Shown: positions 53,523-61,702 of the stretch, in pieces
Layout: every line of letters starts with the position of its first letter
How positions within the stretch are numbered: the stretch's first letter is position 1
Source of the DNA: Citricoccus muralis
GTDB taxonomy: Bacteria; Actinomycetota; Actinomycetes; Actinomycetales; Micrococcaceae
DNA length: 64,000 nucleotides
Reading direction: 5' to 3'
Assembly: GCF_029637705.1 (NCBI RefSeq)
Contig: NZ_CP121252.1
Coordinates: 2,666,001-2,730,000 of the forward strand
Program-made: the position numbers and the translations under genes
The notes under the pieces: model-generated
Told to the model about the DNA's origin: nothing
Database searches by the model: none
Seen by the model: only the letters and a program-made list of their open reading frames with translations

Positions 53523-56252
53523 TCATCGCGGTGCCGCCTCGGGCATGAGTCGGCGCGTGATCGCCTTCGTCACCTCGATGGCGACGTACACGGCGGCCGC
53601 GATCGCGAACGCGAGCGCCCACGAGCTGGCGGGCAGGGGGGCCGAGCCGAACAGGGTGTTCATGAACGGCGCGTACACGAACAGCGCCTGCAGCACGAGC
53701 AGTCCGCCGATCGACAGCCACACGATGGGATTCGAGAACCACTGGGCTGGCGACACCGTTGCCCCCCGCAGGTTGCGGCACGTCAGCAGGTAGCCGATCT
53801 GCGCGACCGCAAGGGTGGTCACGGCGAGGCTCTGCGCCTGCGGGTCGTCGACGCCCTGTCCACGCGCGAGGTAATACATGGCAAGGGTTCCCCCGCCGAT
53901 GAGCAGCGAGGCGAGTGCGATCTGGATCAGGTGGGCCGCGCCGACGATCGGGCTGTCCGGGATGCGCGGTGCGCGCTTCATGACGTCGGCCTCGGCCGGT
54001 TCGAACGCGAGGGCGAGTGACAGGGTGACGGCCGCGATGAGGTTGACCCACAGGATCTGCACCGGGGCGAGCGGGATCGACAGGCCGAGCAGCACGGCGA
54101 CCAGCAGCACGAGCGACTGCGCGCCGTTCGTCGGCAGCAGGAACACAACCGACTTCACGATGTTGTCGAAGGTGCGCCGGCCCTCCTCGACCGCGCGCGC
54201 AATCGTGGCGAAGTTGTCGTCGGCGAGCACGATCTCGGCGGCTTCCTTGGTCGCCTCGGTGCCCTTGATGCCCATGGCCACGCCAACGTCTGCGCGGCGC
54301 AGAGCGGGCGCGTCGTTGATGCCGTCGCCGGTCATGGCGACGACCTCGTTGTGCGCCTGGAGCGCCTCGACGATGCGCAGCTTGTGCTCGGGGCTCACCC
54401 GGGCGAACGTGTCGTACCGCTGCACGATGTCGCGCAGCTCATCGTCACTGGCGGCGTCGAGTTCGGCACCGGTGATGGCCTCGTCGGCGTGGTCGTCGTC
54501 GGGGTCGATGATGCCCATCTGGCGGCCGATCGCCGTCGCCGTTCCGGCGTGGTCTCCCGTGATCATCTTCACGCGTATTCCGGCTCGCTTCGCGTCGTCG
54601 ATCGCCTCAATCGCCTCGGGGCGAGGCGGGTCGAGGATGCCGACGACGCCAACGAAGACGAGGTCGTCGTCGAGGTGCGCGAGCGCGAGGTCGCTCGTGT
54701 CGGGTTCGGCGGCACGCTGCGCCGCCGCCAGCACCCGCAGGCCATCAGCGCTGAGCTCGGCGATGCGCTCGCGCCAGAAGTCGACGTCGAGCGGCTCAGT
54801 GTCGCCGTTCGCCCCGAGCTGTGCGACGCAGCGGTCGAGCACCCGATCGGGCGCCCCCTTCACGTGCACCGTGACGTCGCCGTCGAGGCCGCGGTCGAGG
54901 GTCGCCATCAGCTTGTGCTCTGACTCAAAGGGAACAGCCGCGAGGCGCTCGAACCCCTCGGGAACGGCCTGCGCCTTGTGCGCGAGCGTGACGAGGGCGC
55001 CCTCGGTCGGCTCGCCGACGATCGACCACGCGCCAGCTTTCTCTCGGAGGCCCGAGTCGTTGGCAACGGCCATGACCGTGATCAACTGGCGCAGAGCATC
55101 CTCTCTGGTGGCGTCGACCTCAGCGCCGTCGCGGCGGATGCCTCCGCTCGGGTCGTATCCCGTTCCGTCAACGTCGTAGGTGGCCTCGGATGTCACGACC
55201 CGCTCAACGGTCATCTCGTTCTTTGTGAGCGTGCCCGTCTTGTCCGAGCAGATGACGGTGACGGATCCGAGGGTCTCGACGGACGTGAGCCGGCGGGTGA
55301 TCGCGTTGCGGCGAGCCATCGCCTGCACGCCTAACGAGAGCGTGATGGTCACGATGGCGGGCAGGCCCTCGGGGATCGCCGCGACCGCGAAAGCCACCGC
55401 GACGGTCAGCAACAGGGGCACGGGGTAGTCGTGCACCGCAAAGCCGAACACGGTCAGCAGCACCGCAACGGTCAAGATGATGCGAGCCAGCAGAACGCTG
55501 AAGCGGTGAATCTTGCGCTCAAGCGGGGTCGACAGTTGCTCGACCGATTCGATCATCGTGTTGATGCGACCGATCTCGGTCTCGGCGCCGGTCGCGACGA
55601 CGACACCGGTGCCGCGGCCGCTGACGACGAGGCTGCCGGAGTGGCCGATCGACGTGCGGTCACCGATGCCCGAGGCCTTGTCGACCGGGTCGGCGCTCTT
55701 CGTGACGGGCTCAGACTCGCCCGTCAGGCCCGCCTCTTCGACGCGCAGCTCGGTGGAGTGAGTGATGCGGATGTCGGCCGGGATGCGGTCACCCGACTTC
55801 ACACGCACCACATCGCCGGGCACGAGGTTCTCGGCGTTCGTGCCGACCCACTCGCCGTCGCGGCGCACCTGAGCGCGCACCGACAGCATGCTGCGCAGGC
55901 CGTCGAGGGCGCGCTGGGCGCGACCCTCTTGAATGAAGCCGATCAACGCGTTGATGATGGCGACCGCGAGGATGACGCCCACGTCGACCCACTCGAGCAG
56001 GAACGCCTTCAGCACGGCGGCCGCGAGCAGCACGTAGATAAGAACGTCGTTGAAGTGCCGCAGCAGGCGCTTCCACGCCGGGTCGGGTGCCTTCTCGGGC
56101 AAACGGTTCGGGCCAACCCTCTCGAGTCGGCGGGCAGCCTCGTCGGCGCTCAACCCATCGGCCGTGACGGCGAGAGCCGCGTAGGTCTCGTCGACGCTGG
56201 CGGCGTGCACGGCCGCGGGGGCGCGAAGCGTGGTGACCGAAGTGTTCGACAT
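53523..56252 (-). CDS. P2-type cation-transporting ATPase
   Basis: A full-length 909-residue P-type ATPase. Landmarks: TGES (177-180) in the actuator, PEGLP (294-298) in helix M4, the phosphorylated DKTGT (337-341), KGAPDRVL in the nucleotide site and MTGDGINDAPALRRADVGVA in the hinge, with ten or so membrane helices. PEGLP and the N-terminal cation ATPase domain (DGLSADEAARRLERVGPNRL) place it with Ca2+/Na+-type P2 pumps. Ten bases before the Mrp operon, a role in Na+ or Ca2+ export and salt or pH balance is plausible. The first base region upstream (56253-56344) is AT-rich for the area and should hold the promoter. Confidence 0.93.
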   Translation of the reverse strand: MSNTSVTTLRAPAAVHAASVDETYAALAVTADGLSADEAARRLERVGPNRLPEKAPDPAWKRLLRHFNDVLIYVLLAAAVLKAFLLEWVDVGVILAVAIINALIGFIQEGRAQRALDGLRSMLSVRAQVRRDGEWVGTNAENLVPGDVVRVKSGDRIPADIRITHSTELRVEEAGLTGESEPVTKSADPVDKASGIGDRTSIGHSGSLVVSGRGTGVVVATGAETEIGRINTMIESVEQLSTPLERKIHRFSVLLARIILTVAVLLTVFGFAVHDYPVPLLLTVAVAFAVAAIPEGLPAIVTITLSLGVQAMARRNAITRRLTSVETLGSVTVICSDKTGTLTKNEMTVERVVTSEATYDVDGTGYDPSGGIRRDGAEVDATREDALRQLITVMAVANDSGLREKAGAWSIVGEPTEGALVTLAHKAQAVPEGFERLAAVPFESEHKLMATLDRGLDGDVTVHVKGAPDRVLDRCVAQLGANGDTEPLDVDFWRERIAELSADGLRVLAAAQRAAEPDTSDLALAHLDDDLVFVGVVGILDPPRPEAIEAIDDAKRAGIRVKMITGDHAGTATAIGRQMGIIDPDDDHADEAITGAELDAASDDELRDIVQRYDTFARVSPEHKLRIVEALQAHNEVVAMTGDGINDAPALRRADVGVAMGIKGTEATKEAAEIVLADDNFATIARAVEEGRRTFDNIVKSVVFLLPTNGAQSLVLLVAVLLGLSIPLAPVQILWVNLIAAVTLSLALAFEPAEADVMKRAPRIPDSPIVGAAHLIQIALASLLIGGGTLAMYYLARGQGVDDPQAQSLAVTTLAVAQIGYLLTCRNLRGATVSPAQWFSNPIVWLSIGGLLVLQALFVYAPFMNTLFGSAPLPASSWALAFAIAAAVYVAIEVTKAITRRLMPEAAPR

Positions 56253-56344
56253 GGGGCTCCGATCGGGTCAAGCACACTGAAAGCAGGCAAAGCTTTTCCT
56301 GCAAATGTATCATCAGACTATCGGGTGGCCGTTCCTCCCGAATT

Positions 56345-57427
56345 TTAATTTGAAGTGCAACACTGATCGGTTGTTTCCGAGTGTAGGTGCTCGTCGAAGG
56401 CTTCTGCGGGAGTGAACCAGCCGAGGCATTTGCGGGGCTGGTTATTGATCTCGGTGACAGCGGCTTGGAGTTCTGCTTCGCTGAGGTGGCTGAAGTCAGT
56501 GCCCTTGGGGTAATAGCGGCGCAGCCTGCCGTTGTGGTGCTCGTTGGTGCCGCGCTGGTAAGAGGAGTAGGGGTCGGCGAAGTAGGTGTCCATGCCATAG
56601 TCGGTGACCAGCTCGGTGTGGCGGTGCATCTCGGTGCCGTTGTCCATGGTGGTCGACACCCGGGCATGTTCCGGCAGTGGGCCGAAGGGCCGTTTCTGGG
56701 CATCGACGCCTGCCTGGGAGGTCAGTGCTTCGACCTTGGTGGCCATCATCATCCGGGAGTGTCGTTCGACCTCAGTGTGGATGCCATCACCGCGGCTCTT
56801 GACCCCCAGGACGCTGTCTCCTTCCCAGTGGCCGAACACGGTGCGGGCATCAATCTCGGGTGGGCGGTGGCGGATCGAAACCCGGTTGGGGATCTTCGAG
56901 GAGTGGACCCTGCGCCCGTGGTGTTTGCGGCGCTTCTTCCGCCCGCGGGGCAGGTATTCGTACAAGCGGCGATGCCGGTTCTGCCGGGCGTAGATGAACC
57001 GGTAGATCGTCTCGTGTGACATGTGCATAGCTGGGGTGTCGGGGAACTCGATGCGCGATCGCCCGGCGATCATCTCTGGGGTCCAGCCGTCCCGGAGTTT
57101 GGTGATCAGGTAGGTGATCGCCTCGTCGCTGCACAGCCGTGTTCGCTGATGCGATCGTGCGCCCCGGGTCTGAGCTTTACGGTGGGCACGGGCTGCCCGG
57201 TACTGGGCCTGAGTGCGCTCACCGCCGTGTAAGGCGGGGTCGCGGTAGACGGTGTAGGAAGCGTTCTCATGGAAGGGACGCCACCTCCCCCGGCCCAGTT
57301 CCCGCGAAATCGTTGCCGGGCTGCGGGACAGCGCACCGGCTATGGTGCGTCCGGATTCGCCCCGGTCGTATCGTTTCTCGATCTCGATGCGTTCATCAAG
57401 GCTCAGGTGGGAGTATCCTGGTTTCAC
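56345..57427 (-). CDS. IS30-family transposase, copy b
   Basis: 360 residues from a GTG (VKPGYSHLSLDERIEIEKRY). HTH: GRTIAGALSRSPATISRELG; DDE core: VFGHWEGDSVLG, STTMDNGTEMHRH and RGTNEHHNGRLRRYYPKGTD. This is a shorter subtype than the copy at 36920. Its TAA lies four bases beyond the terminal repeat, in flanking DNA, so the insertion site supplies the stop codon. Looks intact. Confidence 0.95.
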   Translation of the reverse strand: MKPGYSHLSLDERIEIEKRYDRGESGRTIAGALSRSPATISRELGRGRWRPFHENASYTVYRDPALHGGERTQAQYRAARAHRKAQTRGARSHQRTRLCSDEAITYLITKLRDGWTPEMIAGRSRIEFPDTPAMHMSHETIYRFIYARQNRHRRLYEYLPRGRKKRRKHHGRRVHSSKIPNRVSIRHRPPEIDARTVFGHWEGDSVLGVKSRGDGIHTEVERHSRMMMATKVEALTSQAGVDAQKRPFGPLPEHARVSTTMDNGTEMHRHTELVTDYGMDTYFADPYSSYQRGTNEHHNGRLRRYYPKGTDFSHLSEAELQAAVTEINNQPRKCLGWFTPAEAFDEHLHSETTDQCCTSN

Positions 57428-57531
57428 GGGAGTGTGGCCTTTCTTGATCAGTGTGGTAACCGATCAAGTGTCACACTCCCGTGCTACGTCCGGGTGGATT
57501 TCCCATACGCCTCGGGGAGTGTTGCACTTCA
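56351..57531 (-). mobile_element. IS30-family element, copy b
   Basis: Bounded by the inverted repeat TGAAGTGCAACACT (left from 56351, right ending 57531), about 1181 bases. A second pair of matched stretches (GTGTGGCCTTTC area near 57430) precedes the gene. No target duplication is evident (AATT left, GTCC right). It sits upstream of the ATPase gene and may affect its promoter. Confidence 0.88.
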
Positions 57532-57605
57532 GTCCAGAACCCGGGCCTGAGCGTTTCCGTCAGACTACCCGGACGCGACGCCGCGTGGCAGGAACTGTCA
57601 GGAGT

Positions 57606-58607
57606 TCACCGGGCTGCGGGGTCGGCCGCCGCCCACCAGTCGAGCACCCGCGTCGCGAAGAACGTCAGCCACGGCGACGGCTCGCCGACGGGCACGTCGA
57701 TCTCGAACCACACGGCGCCCGCATAGCGCCTGCCCTGCAGCCACGTGCCGTCGCCCTGGCGGGCATCGCGCACGATCGCGACCGCGTCGGCGGCGCGCTC
57801 ATCGGGTGGAACGCCGTCATGCAGGAATGCCCGGCGCAGGTAGTCGAGCGCATTGAGCGCCGTGTACACGTGCCGGAACGGATAGCCGAAGAGGTCCACC
57901 CAGGGGCCCACTTTCTCGCCCGTCGAGGCGCGGTACAGCAGGCGCCGCGTCAGCAGATACTGCTCACCGCGGTGCCGCACCTCGCGCAAGCGGTCGTCGC
58001 CGGTGCGGATCTCCCAGTCGAGAATGCCCTTCAGTGCGTTCAGGGTCGAGTGAAAGCTGGAGCGCGTCGAGCCCTCGACCCACTCGCAGTTCCAGCCGCC
58101 GTCATCAAGCTGGTGCTCGGCGAACCAGTCCGCGATGCCCGACACCTCGGCGCCGAGGCAGGCGCCGTTGGCGAGCGTAAAGCCGTTGATGCACGCGTTA
58201 ACCTCGCCACCCCAATAGGGCAGGTCGTCGTACTCCCACCGACTGTTCGCGTCGAGCTTCTCGGCCGTGCCGGCGAGCGCCGACGCGTCGAGACCCCACT
58301 CGCGCAGGGTGTTCAGCGACCACGTCGTGGCGGTCCAGGGCTGACCCGCGCCGGGCGCGGCCTCGGGGCCGTGAAAGTCGAAGCCGCCCGGAAAGTAGGC
58401 GCCACCCGCCCACTGGCCGTCGGGGTCCTGGTGGGCGAGCATCCGCGACCCTAGCCCATCGGTCGCGACCCGCGCCCGCGTGGCCTGCCACATATCCTCC
58501 GGCGCGCCGAGCAGGTCGCGTTCGACCTGCCAGGCCAGCGCCGGGTCGGTGGCGAGCATCCAGGCGGTGAGTGACGGGTCGAGAGAGTCTCGGGTGTCGG
58601 CGGCCAT
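57606..58607 (-). CDS. Squalene-cyclase-like alpha/alpha-toroid protein
   Basis: 333 residues from ATG. Repeated QW-type motifs of terpene cyclases/prenyltransferase-like barrels are present: HQDPDGQWAGG near residue 58, LDDGGWNCEW near 165 and RQGDGTWLQGRRYAG near 285. It lacks a DxDD catalytic motif and is half the usual length of squalene-hopene cyclase, so it is probably a related toroid protein of unknown activity. Convergence or coregulation with neighbours is not evident; it is read away from the reductase gene at 58700. Confidence 0.75.
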   Translation of the reverse strand: MAADTRDSLDPSLTAWMLATDPALAWQVERDLLGAPEDMWQATRARVATDGLGSRMLAHQDPDGQWAGGAYFPGGFDFHGPEAAPGAGQPWTATTWSLNTLREWGLDASALAGTAEKLDANSRWEYDDLPYWGGEVNACINGFTLANGACLGAEVSGIADWFAEHQLDDGGWNCEWVEGSTRSSFHSTLNALKGILDWEIRTGDDRLREVRHRGEQYLLTRRLLYRASTGEKVGPWVDLFGYPFRHVYTALNALDYLRRAFLHDGVPPDERAADAVAIVRDARQGDGTWLQGRRYAGAVWFEIDVPVGEPSPWLTFFATRVLDWWAAADPAAR

Positions 58608-58699
58608 GGCGCGAGGCTACTCGCGTGCGCCGACACCGACCACCCCTCGACAGCGCCGTGCCCTCTGACGACAATAAGTTCGTCGCGAGGAGGCACACC

Positions 58700-59269
58700 A
58701 TGGCGAAGTCGTCACGCATCATCTACTCGGTCATCGCGTCCCTGGACGGCTATATGACGGATGCGGACGGCGACTTCTCGTGGGCGTTTCCGTCGGAGGA
58801 GGCGGTCGCCTCACTTACTACCGACCTCGCGGGCGTCAGCACGTTCCTGTACGGGCGGCGAATGTACGAAACGATGCGCGGGTGGGAGACCGACCCGACG
58901 TATGCCGAGGGTTCGCCCGCCTCGGCGGAGTTCGCCGCCGCGTGGACTGCGGCCGAGAAGGTCGTCTTCTCGCGAACACTCGATCGGGTCGACACGAGCC
59001 GAACGCGCCTGGAGCGCGCCCTGAGCCGAGAGCTCGTCGAGCGACTGCGTACGGAATCCGAGGGCGACCTGACGATTGAGGGGCCGACGCTTGCCGCCGA
59101 CGCGTTTCGCCTGGGCCTCGTCGACGTCGTCGAGGTCATGCTCTGCCCGGTGATCATCGGCGGCGGCCTGCCCATCTTTCCCGACGGCGTGCGCCTCGAC
59201 CTGACCCTGACCAACGAGAAGCGGTTCGAGAACGGCTTCGTGCAGCTGTCGTACGCACGCCGCGACTAA
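58700..59269 (+). CDS. Dihydrofolate reductase family (RibD C-terminal-like) protein
   Basis: 189 residues from ATG with GCGAGGAGG upstream. N-terminal YSVIASLDGYMTDADGDFSW, then FLYGRRMYETMRGWE, VFSRTLDRVD and the end LCPVIIGGGLPIFPDG are typical of the RibD-C/DHFR-like proteins of unknown substrate found widely in soil actinobacteria. It probably binds NADPH. Divergent from the toroid protein with 92 bases between them. Confidence 0.9.
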   Translation: MAKSSRIIYSVIASLDGYMTDADGDFSWAFPSEEAVASLTTDLAGVSTFLYGRRMYETMRGWETDPTYAEGSPASAEFAAAWTAAEKVVFSRTLDRVDTSRTRLERALSRELVERLRTESEGDLTIEGPTLAADAFRLGLVDVVEVMLCPVIIGGGLPIFPDGVRLDLTLTNEKRFENGFVQLSYARRD

Positions 59270-59282
59270 ACCGGCCGCAGCC

Positions 59283-59606
59283 TCAGAACACGAGCCCGTG
59301 GCGCTCGACGAGCGGCATGGTCGCCTCGAAGTCGACCTCCGCACCGTATTCGGCCGCCAGGGCAGGAAGCGTCTCCGGCGAGTACTCGCCTCCCGGCTCG
59401 GCCAAGAGGCGGAACATCTGCTCGAGCCCGCCCGGCACGATGATCTCGAGAACGCGTAGCTCGTTGTCGCCGGCGTTCCAGAAGGTGTGCCAGCGCCCTC
59501 GAGGCTTCACGACGACGTCGCCCACTGTCGCTGTTGCCTCGACGCCCTCGTCGATGACGTCGCCGTCGCCTCGGCGGATGACGCGTGGACCCTTGTCGGT
59601 CTCCAT
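59283..59606 (-). CDS. Cupin-fold protein with an internal deletion
   Basis: 107 residues from the ATG at 59606 (129 from an upstream ATG at 59672 that would overlap the neighbour promoter). The second half is a good cupin: VGDVVVKPRGRWHTFWNAGD, ELRVLEIIVPGGLEQMFRLL. The first half of the fold, which in relatives carries the HxH metal motif and about 60 residues between RRGDGDVIDEG and the VGDVV strand, is missing. Metal binding is therefore doubtful. It ends 13 bases from the reductase gene, tail to tail. Confidence 0.65.
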   Translation of the reverse strand: METDKGPRVIRRGDGDVIDEGVEATATVGDVVVKPRGRWHTFWNAGDNELRVLEIIVPGGLEQMFRLLAEPGGEYSPETLPALAAEYGAEVDFEATMPLVERHGLVF

Positions 59607-59674
59607 GGCCCCCGATGGTACGCCCGGCTGGGCACCCTGTACAGGGCCAGAGGGCGGCACGGTAGCGTGCATCC

Positions 59675-60499
59675 ATGCCTGAATTGAACGACGGAACGAC
59701 CCTGCCCGATATCGGCTTCGGCACGTACCCGCTGCGCGGCGAGGAGGGAACGGCCGCGGTGCTGAGCGCCCTTTCGCTCGGCTACTGCCTCATCGACACG
59801 GCCGTGAACTACCGCAACGAAGATGCTGTGGGTCGCGCCATCGCAGAAACTCCCGTTCCGCGCGACGACATCATCGTCGCCACAAAGGTGCCGGGCCGCG
59901 ATCACGGTTACGACGAGACGCTGCGCTCGTTCGACGGCTCGATGGGGCGGCTCGGGCTCGACGTTCTCGACCTGTACCTGATCCACTGGCCGAACCCGAA
60001 CGTCGACAAGTACGTCGACGCGTGGCGCGCGATGGTGCGCCTGCGCGAGGAGGGCCGCGTGCGCTCGATCGGGGTCTCGAACTTCACCGCTGAGTACCTG
60101 ACGCGCGTCGCCGAGGAGACCGGCGTCATGCCGTCGGTCAACCAGGTCGAGCTTCACCCGTTCTTCCCGCAGGAGGAGCTGCGCGCCTTCCACTCCGAGC
60201 ACGGCGTCGTCACCGAGGCCTGGAGCCCGCTCGGCAAGGCTGCTCCCGTAAAGGAATCGGCACCGGTCGCGTCGGCGGCCGCGGCGCACGGGGTGACGCC
60301 CGCCCAGGTGATCTTGCGCTGGCACCAGCAGATCGGCTCGCTGCCGATCCCGAAGTCGGGCAACCCGGAGCGGCAGCGCGAGAACCTCGACCTCGGGGGC
60401 TTCACCCTGAGCGACGCCGAGGTGTCGGCGATCACCGCGCTCGGCCGGCCCGACGGGCGCCTGTTCGGTGGCGACCCGGAGACCCACGAAGAGATGTAG
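59675..60499 (+). CDS. Aldo/keto reductase
   Basis: 274 residues, single-domain AKR barrel. Catalytic tetrad positions are recognisable: D in LIDTAVNYRNE with Y following, K in VATKVPG, H in YLIHWPNPNVD; the cofactor region shows IPKSGNPERQRENL. SIGVSNFTAEYL and NQVELHPFFPQ are family signatures. It reduces aldehydes or ketones with NADPH, similar to 2,5-diketo-D-gluconate reductase-like enzymes. It ends ten bases before the first tRNA-end copy. Confidence 0.93.
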   Translation: MPELNDGTTLPDIGFGTYPLRGEEGTAAVLSALSLGYCLIDTAVNYRNEDAVGRAIAETPVPRDDIIVATKVPGRDHGYDETLRSFDGSMGRLGLDVLDLYLIHWPNPNVDKYVDAWRAMVRLREEGRVRSIGVSNFTAEYLTRVAEETGVMPSVNQVELHPFFPQEELRAFHSEHGVVTEAWSPLGKAAPVKESAPVASAAAAHGVTPAQVILRWHQQIGSLPIPKSGNPERQRENLDLGGFTLSDAEVSAITALGRPDGRLFGGDPETHEEM

Positions 60500-60508
60500 T
60501 TCACGAAC

Positions 60509-60523
60509 TGGTGGAGCTAAGGG
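60509..60523. repeat. 15-base copy of the tRNA-Ala 3' end (left)
   Basis: TGGTGGAGCTAAGGG is identical to 61482-61496, the CCA, discriminator and acceptor stem of the tRNA-Ala gene. It lies directly before repeat B. This is what an attachment site or a target duplication made by an element entering the tRNA end looks like. Confidence 0.75.
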
Positions 60524-60991
60524 TGTGTGATCTCAACACATCGTTCACCCATGTCCTGAGACATCCTTCGCACCCCAACACCACCAAGACGAGCACCTAG
60601 AAGCCACAGAGATCCTTCACCTAAAGTCCTAAGACATCGTTCGTCCGGCAGGCAACAGCACAAGCCCCGCCCCTCAACGCCGGACAGCACGACACCGCGA
60701 GCACGATGGCACCCGACACGTAGATACACGCGCTCGCCCCCCTGGAACGCGGCAGACTAACGACACGGTGGGATTCATGAACCGATGCGGCTGCATCAAG
60801 CGCCGGCGAAAATATCGAGAACACTGTCCGCAACGAGAAAATCACCCAGCATCGACGTGCCCCGATACGTCCGTGTGAAAACACCCCGCTGACCTCATCT
60901 CTGCATCACCAGAAAATGTGCGGGACCAAAGAGAAGGTAGCCAGAAAACACGAATGTCCCGGATCATCGTTGCCGATGATCCGGGACTTCC
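60524..60991. repeat. Long repeat, copy B
   Basis: Same unit as copy A at 33586 (apparently identical for about 400 bases), with a different hairpin at its right end. Together with the preceding tRNA-end copy it forms a 485-base unit. No gene recognised in it. Confidence 0.85.
60956..60987. terminator. Hairpin ending repeat B
   Basis: GTCCCGGATCATCG, loop TTGC, and its exact reverse complement: 14 base pairs. The stem differs in sequence from the hairpins of copies A and C, with changes on both arms that keep pairing, while the TTGC loop stays the same. Read leftward it is followed by CGTGTTTTCT. Confidence 0.6.
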
Positions 60992-60993
60992 GG

Positions 60994-61008
60994 TGGTGGA
61001 GGCAAGGG
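60994..61008. repeat. 15-base tRNA 3'-end copy (middle, two mismatches)
   Basis: TGGTGGAGGCAAGGG differs from the tRNA-Ala end only at two positions (GC for CT). It stands between repeat B and repeat C, 485 bases after the left copy and 488 before the true tRNA end. It could be the end of a different tRNA-type target or a drifted copy. Confidence 0.7.
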
Positions 61009-61479
61009 TGTGTGATCTCAACACATCGTTCACCCATGTCCTGAGACATCCTTCGCACCCCAGCACCACCAAGACGAGCACCTAGAAGCCACAGAGATAC
61101 TTCACCTAATGTCCTAAGACATCGTTCGCCAGACAGGCAACAGCACAAGGCCCCAGCTTTCAATACCGGACAGCACGCCACCGCGAGCACAATGGCACGC
61201 GACACGTATATACACGCACTCGACCGCCCTGGTGGCGCGGCATACCAACGCCACCGGGGTTGCTGGAGCCGAAGCGGCCACGTCATGCGCCCGAGAAAAT
61301 ACGGAGCACACTGTCAGCGACGAGAATTCCGTACAGTACCTGCGTGTCCCGATAGGCCCGAGTGAAAGTACCTCGCAGCCATCACTTCTGCGTCCCAGCA
61401 AATGCGCGGGACCCACTGGAATGTCGCTAGAAAACACGAATGTCCTGGGACATCGTTTGCACGATGTCCCAGGACATTA
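61009..61479. repeat. Long repeat, copy C (diverged)
   Basis: Same organisation as copies A and B: start TGTGTGATCTCAACAC, near-palindromes, terminal hairpin. The first 100 bases are nearly identical to B; the centre differs at many positions and by small indels. It lies between the middle tRNA-end copy and the tRNA gene. No gene recognised. Confidence 0.85.
61439..61478 (-). terminator. Hairpin downstream of tRNA-Ala
   Basis: Perfect 18-base stem AATGTCCTGGGACATCGT with TTGC loop, three bases beyond the CCA end of the tRNA on the transcribed strand, followed by CGTGTTTTCT. It is a good candidate for the tRNA terminator and is the same hairpin as at 34015. Confidence 0.65.
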
Positions 61480-61481
61480 CA

Positions 61482-61557
61482 TGGTGGAGCTAAGGGGAAT
61501 CGAACCCCTGACCTTTTCATTGCGAACGAAACGCTCTACCAACTGAGCTATAGCCCC
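61482..61557 (-). tRNA. tRNA-Ala (anticodon CGC)
   Basis: 76 bases including an encoded CCA. Acceptor GGGGCTA pairs with TAGCTCC and contains the G3-U70 pair that identifies alanine tRNA; D-arm GCTCAGTTGGTAGAGC; anticodon loop TTCGCAA with anticodon CGC; T-arm GGGGTTCGATTCCCC. All arms pair. Its 3' end is copied twice to the left, before repeats B and C. Confidence 0.97.
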
Positions 61558-61702
61558 GCAGACGACCTATCACGACGTCGTCGTGCGTCCACTATACGCC
61601 CGTTATCGGATCGTGTTCCGGTGCAGGTATCGAGTGTTGCGCCGACTAGGTAGAATAGGTGGGTAGTCTTTCAATCCAGCCGCCGGGAGGGTGAGTCGAC
61701 CT

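Noticed and set aside
34015-61478. The hairpins as halves of a transposon terminal repeat
   Set aside because: Both arms lie together at one end of each unit and the opposite end lacks a matching sequence.
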